From Bin55 sp009840545 (GTDB lineage Bacteria; Pseudomonadota; Gammaproteobacteria; Pseudomonadales; Azotimanducaceae), in assembly GCA_965208815.1 (NCBI GenBank), contig OZ242357.1, positions 1,178,001 to 1,242,000 on the forward strand: a stretch of 64,000 bases of DNA, given 5' to 3'. The position numbers were made by a program, and so were the translations under genes. Shown here piece after piece: positions 33,519-41,611 of this stretch. Position 1 is the first letter of the stretch, and each line of letters begins with the position of its first letter. Under the pieces are notes generated by a model, which searched no databases, was not told the origin of the DNA, and worked only from the letters and a program-made list of their open reading frames with translations.

Positions 33519-36173
33519 TCAGCCGTTCCATGCCATTGCCTTGACGTATACACGCATGGGCTCAGAAGACTGGGCGTAGAGTTCCAGCAAGACATTGGTT
33601 GGATTTCCCTCAGTAATCTCTCCTAAAACGAACTGGCTACCGACTTGAGCCACTCCTAGACCATCACTACGCTGAATGAGCGCGGAATGCTCTCTTTCTA
33701 TGAATCTGTTTGTGTAGTTCAAGCGTCCGAGAGCGCATGCCGCTCCATCCAATGTGCGGCAATCGATATGCAAGCTAACCCCTTTGGCTACAAACGAGTC
33801 CGTCGAGACTGTCAAATCCACATTGTGATAGTGTTCTTCCCCGATTGGCGTTTCATAAACGTCTTGACTCGCTTCAACTGTAAGTTGAGGTGCCGAGTCA
33901 CCGCGAATGATGGTCCAGGCCACAGCGGCGCGCGGAGCATCGCTATAGACACTTTTCGCATCGATCTTAATCCTATAGCTTCCTGCTTCCGGATTCGAAA
34001 TGATGACCCATTCGACATTGTCAATTGTGGAGAGCGACGAGTATTCGCCACAAGGTCCCGACCCACAATCTGCACCCAGATCGACCCAGAGATTAAGATC
34101 GTTAAGTACATTGTTGGCAATGGCATCTGTGGCTGGTTCGTCCCAAGTCATGACGACATCAAGTCTGCTAGTACCTTCTGGAACGTCAATGTCGTGGTAG
34201 GCGTACTGTTCGTTCTCCATTTCGACTGCCGCGCCGGAGCTAGTCCATCCCTTCTCCGAGTTATTGTTTAGGATGGTCGTAGTGGAGGAGACCATTCCCA
34301 TGCCGTATTTGGCTTGAACAATGCCTGGTCCATTGGTGTTGTTTCTGGGAAACTGGCTTTCAGTTTCAAACCAAGAATCCGGTTTTACCGCACTAGCCAT
34401 GAATCGAGCTCGTAGTAAAGCTGGCTGTTCTTTGTGGTCTGTCGAGGCGTCCATCAAGAGCGCGGCGAGTCCAGCAACGCTGGGAGATGACATGCTCGTT
34501 CCGCTGGATCTTGAGTAGTTGTCATAGTTACCCCAACCTGCTGCAGAATACAGCCAGACTCCGGTAGCACTCACAAGTGGCGTCAACCGATTGTCTACAG
34601 TTGGTCCATGGCTACTGAATCCGTGTATCTCACCGCTGTCGTAAGATGCTCCTACTGGCAAGGAATTCTTTGCTGCCCCGTAGTTTGAGTATCCATATTG
34701 GTTGGAATTTGCATTGGCTACGACATAAAGCTGGCGATGTGTCCAAACAGTCGAATCAAGTTTCCGAGCAGCAGCCGAACGACTATCGTGATCGAGTCGC
34801 ACTGAGGAGAGACTCATATTGACAATCAACGGTCGGACTTTCTCAGTTTCCTTACCGTCGAAAACACACGAAGATTCCTCGGCGAGATAGTCCATTCCTT
34901 GGAGTATGTCGAGTGATGTTCCGCGACTGTTGGAGTTGAGGACTTTGGCGAATCTAATATCTTGGACTCCTGGTGCCATTCCTGCATATTTGGGAACGTA
35001 GAAACCGTTTCCGGCAACAGTACCTGTCACGTGCGTGCCATGTCCATTTGCATCGAAAAACAAATCCGAATCTTCGTTCTCAACAAAATTTTTGGCGCAA
35101 ATGCTTTCTCTGAATGTGGAGATATCCACGTGATTTGTATTGAGACCTGTGTCCATAACAGCAATTGGCGTTGATGTGCCAGTGAATCCCGAAAAAGTGC
35201 CTGGTAAACTACCAATAGTTCTCATTTTGTCTACACCCAGAGCTGGCACCGCAGTGTCGTGCATAGCTGTTACGATGGGAATTGGTTCTACCGATTGCAC
35301 GAAGTCCAAGCGAGTCAGATCATGAACATGACTTGGTTCAATGACCGTGGCGAAAACGCGAATCGAAGGGTCGAAGTGTCCAACCGAAATTCCAAGATTC
35401 TCTAGCGACTTCCGGAAGACTGATTCTTGCTTGGAATCCATGACTGTAACAAAAACGGGAAATTCTGTACCGGCGACAGCATTGCTGATCTCCTCTTTGA
35501 AGGATCGTGAAAGCCTTTGTTTTGGAGGAACACTTCCTATGCCATTGACCCAAGGTAAGTCTCTTATCGAGTTGAGACTATCTTTGTCGTTTGGAACCTG
35601 AAGTCGCACTAGATCTCCAGATGAACCCAAAACGGTTGCATCATATTCACTCAACTCTCGTTGCACCAGGTCCAGGCCCATTGGCTGTGAAATTTGTATC
35701 CAACTACAAGTTCGATTTCTCTCGCCTGCCTGCTCGATAACTTGGTCAATTGAATCCTGCGAATTCAACCACTTGCGGTTCTCCTGTTCGATCTGAATAC
35801 CTGAATCTTCGAGCGATGTGTTGGCCGAATACTGCTCCTTTCTCAGCACAGGAACTACGCCAACGACAGCGTAGCAGTCTGGCATCGTCGACGGAACATG
35901 AAACTTCGTAATCTCTGGTGGCACACGAGTTTTCCTGGGAGGTAGTGGGGCACCTCGTGCATCGTCATTTTCATTCTTTCGGAGTTTGAAGCTGCGAATT
36001 TCCCTTACAAGATCTTTCTTTACCTCCGCATTGGCATTTGCAATGGATTCCGCATCGGACAGTTCCTTTTCATGCTTGTTAAGCGAGAAAGTGACGAGCA
36101 GAACCAATGCAATTGCACCAACAATCAGCACTGAAGTTAGGATTCTTCGACGAGATATGTCCATCTTGAGCAA
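33519..36173 (-). CDS. S8-family subtilisin-like serine protease, exported
   Basis: 884 residues. A signal anchor ILTSVLIVGAIALVLLVTF at about residues 11-29 precedes a long propeptide-like region and a peptidase S8 domain with the triad in order: Asp in PIAVMDTGLNTNH (~338), His in NGHGTHVTGTVAG (~376) and Ser in SGTSMSSPSVAGLAALL (~558). The oxyanion region is near ANANSNQYGYSNYG. A beta-sandwich follows with RLDVVMTWDEPATD. The frame stops at TGA after KAMAWNG, but coding-like sequence continues in frame into 33497-30168. The enzyme is predicted to act outside the cytoplasm on proteins. Confidence 0.9.
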   Translation of the reverse strand: MLKMDISRRRILTSVLIVGAIALVLLVTFSLNKHEKELSDAESIANANAEVKKDLVREIRSFKLRKNENDDARGAPLPPRKTRVPPEITKFHVPSTMPDCYAVVGVVPVLRKEQYSANTSLEDSGIQIEQENRKWLNSQDSIDQVIEQAGERNRTCSWIQISQPMGLDLVQRELSEYDATVLGSSGDLVRLQVPNDKDSLNSIRDLPWVNGIGSVPPKQRLSRSFKEEISNAVAGTEFPVFVTVMDSKQESVFRKSLENLGISVGHFDPSIRVFATVIEPSHVHDLTRLDFVQSVEPIPIVTAMHDTAVPALGVDKMRTIGSLPGTFSGFTGTSTPIAVMDTGLNTNHVDISTFRESICAKNFVENEDSDLFFDANGHGTHVTGTVAGNGFYVPKYAGMAPGVQDIRFAKVLNSNSRGTSLDILQGMDYLAEESSCVFDGKETEKVRPLIVNMSLSSVRLDHDSRSAAARKLDSTVWTHRQLYVVANANSNQYGYSNYGAAKNSLPVGASYDSGEIHGFSSHGPTVDNRLTPLVSATGVWLYSAAGWGNYDNYSRSSGTSMSSPSVAGLAALLMDASTDHKEQPALLRARFMASAVKPDSWFETESQFPRNNTNGPGIVQAKYGMGMVSSTTTILNNNSEKGWTSSGAAVEMENEQYAYHDIDVPEGTSRLDVVMTWDEPATDAIANNVLNDLNLWVDLGADCGSGPCGEYSSLSTIDNVEWVIISNPEAGSYRIKIDAKSVYSDAPRAAVAWTIIRGDSAPQLTVEASQDVYETPIGEEHYHNVDLTVSTDSFVAKGVSLHIDCRTLDGAACALGRLNYTNRFIEREHSALIQRSDGLGVAQVGSQFVLGEITEGNPTNVLLELYAQSSEPMRVYVKAMAWNG

Positions 36174-36243
36174 TCAAACTCTGTGGGATTGGCGACCTCG
36201 GATTATATTTGCGCTGGTGGCAGCCTCGATGTCTGGTTGCCTA

Positions 36244-36564
36244 CTAGCCAATGCAAACCTCGACGGCTTCGCCGGGCGTAGCAGTATCAATGGCAAGCGA
36301 GATCTTTCGCACATTTCGTCTAATCTGCGTCCAGTTAGCAGACATTAAAACGACGATGGAAATTCTCCTAGACTTGAGATTCTGTTGATAACGAATACTT
36401 TGGTCGGTTGTAACCAAAATGTCGTATTCCTCAAGTTCTGCAAGATCGAGCAGCTCTCCGTTGTCTTTCTCGGACCACTCTTTTTCGGCTAGGGTCTCCA
36501 CACTGTGATCAGGTAGATGGTTTCGTAGAGGTACGGGTGTACCTTGATCGAAAAGTAGCTTCAA
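36244..36564 (-). CDS. DUF5615-type PIN-like toxin
   Basis: 106 residues. MKLLFDQGTPVPLRNHLPDH has the DQ(N/G) motif typical of DUF5615/Mut7-C-like PIN proteins, then LAELEEYDILVTTDQSIRYQ with the second acidic pair. Overlaps the upstream DUF433 gene by 4 nt (ATGA), the usual arrangement of this toxin-antitoxin type. Predicted RNase activity is inferred from the fold. The C-terminal tail after ISIVVLMSANW is poorly conserved. Confidence 0.85.
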   Translation of the reverse strand: MKLLFDQGTPVPLRNHLPDHSVETLAEKEWSEKDNGELLDLAELEEYDILVTTDQSIRYQQNLKSRRISIVVLMSANWTQIRRNVRKISLAIDTATPGEAVEVCIG

Positions 36565-36788
36565 CGAGCTAATGCGTTTCTTAACTCCCGAGCTTCATGC
36601 TCAAGCACTGCCCGAACCTGTTTTCTCTCGACACCCGGAAACCATGCAACGAATTCGTCAACCGTGGCACCGGCAGCAAGATTTTCATACAAGGCGGAAA
36701 GTGGGATTCGCGTGCCAGTAAACACCCAGGCTCCGCTGACCTTGCCGGGATTGCGCTCCACAGCGGGGCAGGTTTCCCAGATTGACAT
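36561..36788 (-). CDS. DUF433 antitoxin
   Basis: 75 residues from ATG 36788 with AGGAG eight bases upstream (an upstream in-frame ATG at 36878 lacks one). The DUF433 signature is VFTGTRIPLSALYENLAAGA followed by TVDEFVAWFPGVERKQVRAV. The fold is a small winged-helix-like DNA-binding domain. It is the first gene of the toxin-antitoxin pair and presumably autoregulates from the 36790-36900 region, but no operator is visible by eye. Confidence 0.87.
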   Translation of the reverse strand: MSIWETCPAVERNPGKVSGAWVFTGTRIPLSALYENLAAGATVDEFVAWFPGVERKQVRAVLEHEARELRNALAR

Positions 36789-37129
36789 CGTACTTGCTCC
36801 TTTTGGTGTGCGTTTTGCTCTTTGCGACTCACAGAATGGGAGAGTAGGCCGTTTTGTGAGGCAAAACTTTTGGCTCAATACGCACCAAAAACTATTGTCA
36901 GAAAGAATACCGTATTAAGTCACCCATTGGAGTTTTTGACTACGAAAAACTGCGGGTCTCACGTAACCCAGAGTGAGATCAGCTTTATGGCGACTCTTTT
37001 TTTGGTGTACGACAGGCATGATGTTTCCATCCAATCTGAACGAACCGGCCATTGGAGAGCAAGCATTCCCGACTATACATGTGTGTGGTAAATTGACGAT
37101 CCAATCACCAAAATCCAACGGCGAAAAAA

Positions 37130-37930
37130 TTGGACAAACTTTGGCGTATCTTGTATTCACCTCGAAGTGTGTTCGGTGAGCTGAGTGATGATGTTCGGAT
37201 TGCCTCTCCCTTGGTTGCCGTGCTGGGTGCGGCTGCAATTTCAGCATTGGTTATCGGATTTATCTCTCCATCCTCATAAGACATTTCGCATTCCGAGCCA
37301 TCCACAGAAGAACTTGAGAATTTTCAAGACCTCAAGGATTTATGGCCAGAAGAAAACACACAGGATCAAGGACTCGATCGAAAAAGAATCATTCTGGAAT
37401 CGATATACGACCATCAAAATAGTCCAGAAAGCTCACTGATGTCCAATGGTCTGTGGGCATCGCTCACCGGGGTATTTGGTTGCATTATCTACTTTGCCAT
37501 CTTAGCGACATGTTTCTTCATCGTCGGCGGTATCGCCAATTGCGATCGCTTGTGGATGGATTGGTTTGGATTCGTGTGTTGGGCTCAAATGCCATTGGCA
37601 CCTGTGGAAGCGCTGGACGTATTGCTTGTCGCTGCAGATTGGGACGGAGCAGTACTCTACATATTCTCAGTTGGTTCCACGAGCTCTTAACTCAGCCCGG
37701 TTGCGCTTTCTTCAATTCTCTATTGGGTTTGGTCGTTTGTTATTTCCATCCAAGGTTTACGGAGTTGGACTTCAAAAAAGGTTGGTTCCTGCGTGGGATT
37801 AGCTGTGTTTGCTTATTTCCTATTGTTGGTTCCGGTGCTGCTAATTCTGTCGTATGTATGGGTAACATCCATGATCTTAGCCTAGTCAGTCTGACTCTAG
37901 AAGATCGACTTTCTGATTGCTTCATCGCTT
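37130..37930 (+). pseudogene. YIP1-family membrane protein, decayed paralogue
   Basis: Reads LDKLWRILYSPRSVFGELSD followed by ASPLVAVLGAAAISALVIGF and a TAA. After frame changes it continues with GLWASLTGVFGCIIYFAILA, DWFGFVCWAQMPLAPVEALD and LRFLQFSIGFGRLLFPSKVY, each aligning to the intact gene at 39605-40387. At least one nonsense and two frameshift changes. The upstream 60 bases also resemble the leader of the intact copy, so the pair arose by local duplication. Confidence 0.78.
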
Positions 37931-38254
37931 AGATTTGCAGTTGTGAAATGAGTTACTCCATCAAAGAATTCGGAACAAAACCACGAAGCCCTTTCAGTCA
38001 TATTGGTGTGCATTCGAGTACTTCGGGGAATGCGCCAGAACAGAGCATTGTCGTGCCGGTAAGGCTGAGGTGCACAGAAAAGTCGGATTCGAACCGTAGG
38101 TGTGTTGACAGCGCCTGTGAAATGCCCGTTCAGTCTTCAAATGTTCAGACTGCCCCAACATCTCCGTTATCGAAAATCCAATTCTCGTCAGCTTCATGCC
38201 AATGGTGTGTTCGCGTGCACAAAGAACCTGCAAATCAACACACCGTGCTCTTGG
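37931..38254. other. intergenic stretch before IS3 copy 2
   Basis: About 325 bases with a weak 125-codon plus-strand frame (starting MSYSIKEFGTKPRSPFSHIG) that has no recognisable domain and runs into IS3. It contains the original leader of the YIP1 gene at 39605. I do not support a gene here. Confidence 0.35.
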
Positions 38255-38398
38255 CTTTGAACCTGCCACATGTTAGAAGACAAAAGAAAAATTGTTGTTG
38301 TTGGGCCTCGTGGGAATGTGGGTAACTCGCCAGAGTTATCCACATTTCCACAGGCCGCTTTTTTTTGAAAATTTTGCATTTTTCAATTTGCGTCTCGA

Positions 38399-39256
38399 TC
38401 ATTTCGCTCTCTCGTGTCGTCGCTCGAACTCCACGGGAGACAGGTATCCCAGAGCGGAATGCAGTCTCCGCGTGTTGTAGAACCCCTCGAGATAGTCGAA
38501 AATCATCGACTTCGCCTGCGCTCGATCCGCAAAGCGACTTCCAGGCTGCCGATCGATCAGCTCGGTCTCCAGAGTGGCGAAGAAGCTCTCCGCCATCGCG
38601 TTGTCGTAGCAGTCGCCCACCGAGCCCATCGAGATCGTGACGTCGGCGTCCTCGCACACTTTCCTGAAGTTTCCGGACGTGTACTGCGATCCGTGATCGG
38701 AATGATGCGTCACCCCGCTCCGTGGTCGGCGTCGCTCGACGGCCATCTCGAGGGCGCGGATCATCAGACCCTCCTTCTGGCGCGAAGCCATGGACCAGCC
38801 CACGATGCGGCGCGAGAACACGTCCTGCACCGCGGCCAGATACAGCGTCCCCTCCATCGTCGGAACGTAGGTCGCGTCCGCCACCCAGAGCTCGTTCGGA
38901 CGCTCGGCCTCGAACTGGCGCCGGACCAGATCGGCGGCCACCTCGGATCCGTCCGATCGCGTGGTGACCCGGCGACGACGTCGGCAGACGCCTCGAAGGC
39001 CGTCCGCCTTCATCAGGCGACCGATCCTTCGACGGCTCGCCCGAACCCCCAGCTCGCGAAGCGCCGCCTGGATGCGGGGCGCGCCGTAGATGCCGCGGGA
39101 CTCGGCGTGGATCCGGCGAATGTGCTCCAGCAGCTCCCGATCCGCCGCCTCCCATCGCGACGGGGGTCGCTTCAGCCACGCATAGTATCCGCTGCGGGAG
39201 ACTCGCAGCACGCGACACATCGCGGCGATGCTGAACTCGGCCCGGTGCGCCTTCAT
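38399..39256 (-). CDS. IS3-family transposase OrfB, copy 2
   Basis: 285 residues, identical by eye to 3159-4016: ELWVADATYVPT, HHSDHGSQYTS and GSVGDCYDNAMAESFF carry the catalytic Asp, Asp and Glu. Intact; overlaps OrfA by 4 nt. Confidence 0.93.
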   Translation of the reverse strand: MKAHRAEFSIAAMCRVLRVSRSGYYAWLKRPPSRWEAADRELLEHIRRIHAESRGIYGAPRIQAALRELGVRASRRRIGRLMKADGLRGVCRRRRRVTTRSDGSEVAADLVRRQFEAERPNELWVADATYVPTMEGTLYLAAVQDVFSRRIVGWSMASRQKEGLMIRALEMAVERRRPRSGVTHHSDHGSQYTSGNFRKVCEDADVTISMGSVGDCYDNAMAESFFATLETELIDRQPGSRFADRAQAKSMIFDYLEGFYNTRRLHSALGYLSPVEFERRHERAK

Positions 39257-39540
39257 GAACTCGAAGACCGGCTTGGGGTCCTCGCGGTCTCCTTGGCGAA
39301 CCAGGCCGTGGCCTTTGCCAAAATGTCCCGCTCCTCCTTGATGCGGGACAGCTCGCGGCGCAGCCGCCGAACCTCCTTCGAGTCGTCCTGCTCGCCGGGT
39401 CCGTCCGCCCGGTCGAGCCAGTTGCGTATCGTCTGCGACGTCGGCTCGAACTCCTCCGCCAGCGAGGAAACGCTGCGGCCGGATCGCGCCAGCGCGATCA
39501 GACGATCACGGTATTCCTTCGGATAATGCTTTCTGCCCAT
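39253..39540 (-). CDS. IS3-family transposase OrfA, copy 2
   Basis: 95 residues from the ATG at 39540 with AGGAGG six bases upstream. Helix-turn-helix SVSSLAEEFEPTSQTIRNWL and heptad segment as in copy 1. Intact. Confidence 0.92.
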   Translation of the reverse strand: MGRKHYPKEYRDRLIALARSGRSVSSLAEEFEPTSQTIRNWLDRADGPGEQDDSKEVRRLRRELSRIKEERDILAKATAWFAKETARTPSRSSSS

Positions 39541-39604
39541 GTAGGTCCTCCTTGGGTCATTGTGCATTGTCCTCTAACTCGTCGCAACTCCACTTTGTAC
39601 AAAT

Positions 39605-40387
39605 GTGATAAATTGGATACTGATTTTGAAAGACACTAAGACGGCCAAATTGAACAAACTCTGGCGCATTTTGTATTCGCCTCGAAATGTTTTCGATGAA
39701 ATAAAGAGTGACCTGCAAATTGCCTATCCGGTGGTGGCAATCCTTGGTGCTATAGCAATTACCGCATTTGCGATCGCACACTTAGCACCTTACGAAGGAC
39801 TAACCAAAAAGCAATATGCTGACTATCAGAACGAGTTGAAGTTGTTGGAAGATGAACCGTATGAAAAATTTGCTGAAGCACGGAAAGCGCAAATTCAGGA
39901 AGAAATGTACGGACCTTCAGACAGACCCCATGATTCTCGCATGACCGCAAGCCCGTGGGCACCAGTCATATGGCCTTTGGGTTGGTTAATTTACTTTGTG
40001 CTCTTGGGCACTAGCTTTAGCATCGTTGGAAACATCATCAAGTCTGGCATCGAATGGAGTGAATGGTTTGGCTTTGCATGCTGGTGTCAAGTGCCTTTGA
40101 TCCTAGCAGCCGCAATCAATGTATTACTTGTCGTAACAGACTTGGATGGTTATGTACTTCGCCTCTACTCATATGGAGATTGGGAGGTAGGACTAGGTTC
40201 AACCGATTCAGCCTCAAGCCTATGGTGGGTTTGGTCATTCATAATTTCAGTACTTGGATTGAGAAGCTGGACGTCGAAAGGAATAGGAGTTTGCATGGGA
40301 TGGGTGGCGCTTGCCCACATATTCCTGTTGGCACCTTTTTTCCTTTTGGTCGGAGGACTATTTTTTCTCACTTCTATCCTAGCTTAA
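39605..40387 (+). CDS. YIP1-family integral membrane protein
   Basis: 260 residues. N-terminal LNKLWRILYSPRNVFDEIKS is the typical YIP1/DUF1282-like entry helix, followed by five hydrophobic segments (AYPVVAILGAIAITAFAIAH, WLIYFVLLGTSFSIVGNII, CWCQVPLILAAAINVLLVV and two near the C-terminus). Function unknown; often annotated as membrane-organisation proteins. The nominal start is GTG at 39605, ten bases from the IS3 copy. The first in-frame codons match the decayed paralogue's leader, so the real start may be the TTG of LNKLW. Expression may depend on a promoter reading out of IS3. Confidence 0.75.
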   Translation: MINWILILKDTKTAKLNKLWRILYSPRNVFDEIKSDLQIAYPVVAILGAIAITAFAIAHLAPYEGLTKKQYADYQNELKLLEDEPYEKFAEARKAQIQEEMYGPSDRPHDSRMTASPWAPVIWPLGWLIYFVLLGTSFSIVGNIIKSGIEWSEWFGFACWCQVPLILAAAINVLLVVTDLDGYVLRLYSYGDWEVGLGSTDSASSLWWVWSFIISVLGLRSWTSKGIGVCMGWVALAHIFLLAPFFLLVGGLFFLTSILA

Positions 40388-40629
40388 GCGACTGACATTT
40401 TTTCAAGTCTACGACCTTCTGGACCTTTCAAGTGCCACATCGTGATCGTGCACCCGAAGAGTTTTAAGTTCTTAGCATTGTCCCTGCGGTACTCTGGCGC
40501 AGCACAGGGCATTGCTACTCTGGAAGACCACCAGATTTCAGAGCCTTGTCTCTAGATCACGCTAGCCAATTGCCCATAAGTCGGTACCGTAAACAACATC
40601 ACGGGTGCCGATAGGGTATTTAGAGAGAA
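40388..40629. other. intergenic, convergent genes
   Basis: 242 bases between the YIP1 gene and the outer-membrane protein gene, which point at each other. No clear terminator stem with a T-run was found. Confidence 0.4.
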
Positions 40630-41261
40630 TTAGAACTCATACCTCAAGCCAATCGACACGGTGGTTATTGTTCCTGTTTTCGGGAGGTAGTAGTTAGTGA
40701 AGTAAATGCCTGCGGAAAGCCGCGGTTTATTTCTCTTAAGTAGTCCGATGGAGAGCATCGGATTGGTCTCTGAGAGTTTCAAATCCCTCACAGAGTCTTC
40801 AAGTCGAACTTGAGAGTCAAAGGACGCATTCACTACACCGATTTTTGCTTCAATCTCATAATCTTGTCGCAGAGAATACGTGCGATTTAGAGACGCAGTC
40901 AAAAAGCGACTTTGGAACGTCGCTGCAGGAGCTAGTAGTTCGTTTCCCTTAAAGGCCTCAAAGCTCTCCTTTGGACCGAGTTGAAGTTGAAGCTCACATG
41001 ACCATTTCGACGGTACAACACGGTAGCCAAGAGCAAATCTCGGCGACCAAGTGTTGAACGTATTGCGATAAGCATCCGTACCTTCAGGTAGGTTATGCAC
41101 GGTAAGACCAGCATTGTCGCTAAATCCCAATTCCTCAAATGAAACATACCAGCGATGTGGCGTGGCATTACTCGCGGATTCAACTTCCTTCGGCTCGTCA
41201 GAAGGGCTACAGGGACTGCAAAAATCAACGAAAGTAAACAAAAGAAAGTTTTGGGGGACAT
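40630..41261 (-). pseudogene. outer-membrane beta-barrel protein, frameshifted in the signal peptide
   Basis: ATG 41261 with a perfect AGGAGG five bases upstream opens a signal peptide MSPKTFFCLLSLIFAVPVAL in one frame. The mature part continues in another frame (SDEPKEVESASNATPHRWYV, FEELGFSDNAGLTVH, to the C-terminal strand TTVSIGLRYEF). The C-terminal Phe and alternating pattern fit an 8-stranded porin-like barrel (OmpW/OmpA-like superfamily). A one-base indel near gtagcccttctg (about 41200) joins the two. Either a recent mutation or a sequencing error. About 205 residues when repaired. Confidence 0.72.
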
Positions 41262-41611
41262 TTCAGCCTCCTTGGCATGGTTCAACAATCGTGCTGGTGT
41301 ACCCTTCGTTTCTAAGTGCTCTCTCATTGCGATCTTTGACACAAGCTGATATGAAAGGTCTCCAACGAATGGGGAGAGGGCAAATTTGATGCCTCAAAGG
41401 TCGAGTTTGTTGGCCTCGTAAAATCTAGGCGTCCAATTATCACGAGTCGTTAAATTGGTTAAAACTGAGCGAGTTAAGGTGAGTCCTCGAAGAATACGTA
41501 CTGGAGTCTCAGATGCAATCATTTAACAAAACCTTGGACATTCAGAAATAGCGTGTAGTCGGTTTCTAAACGTCCTTCGGCAAGAAAGGGCAGAGAAAAA
41601 GGGGAGTTTAC

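Larger units (their letters stand above)
38258..39592 (-). mobile_element. IS3-type insertion sequence, copy 2 (complete)
   Basis: 1335 bp, the same sequence as 3018-4352, with a 3-bp target duplication ctt at 38255-38257 and 39593-39595. It lies immediately upstream of the YIP1 gene start, separating it from its leader. Same orientation as copy 1. Confidence 0.93.

Noticed and set aside
38408..39256. A functional difference between the two IS3 copies.
   Set aside because: By eye the two copies are the same throughout; no substitution was found that would separate them.
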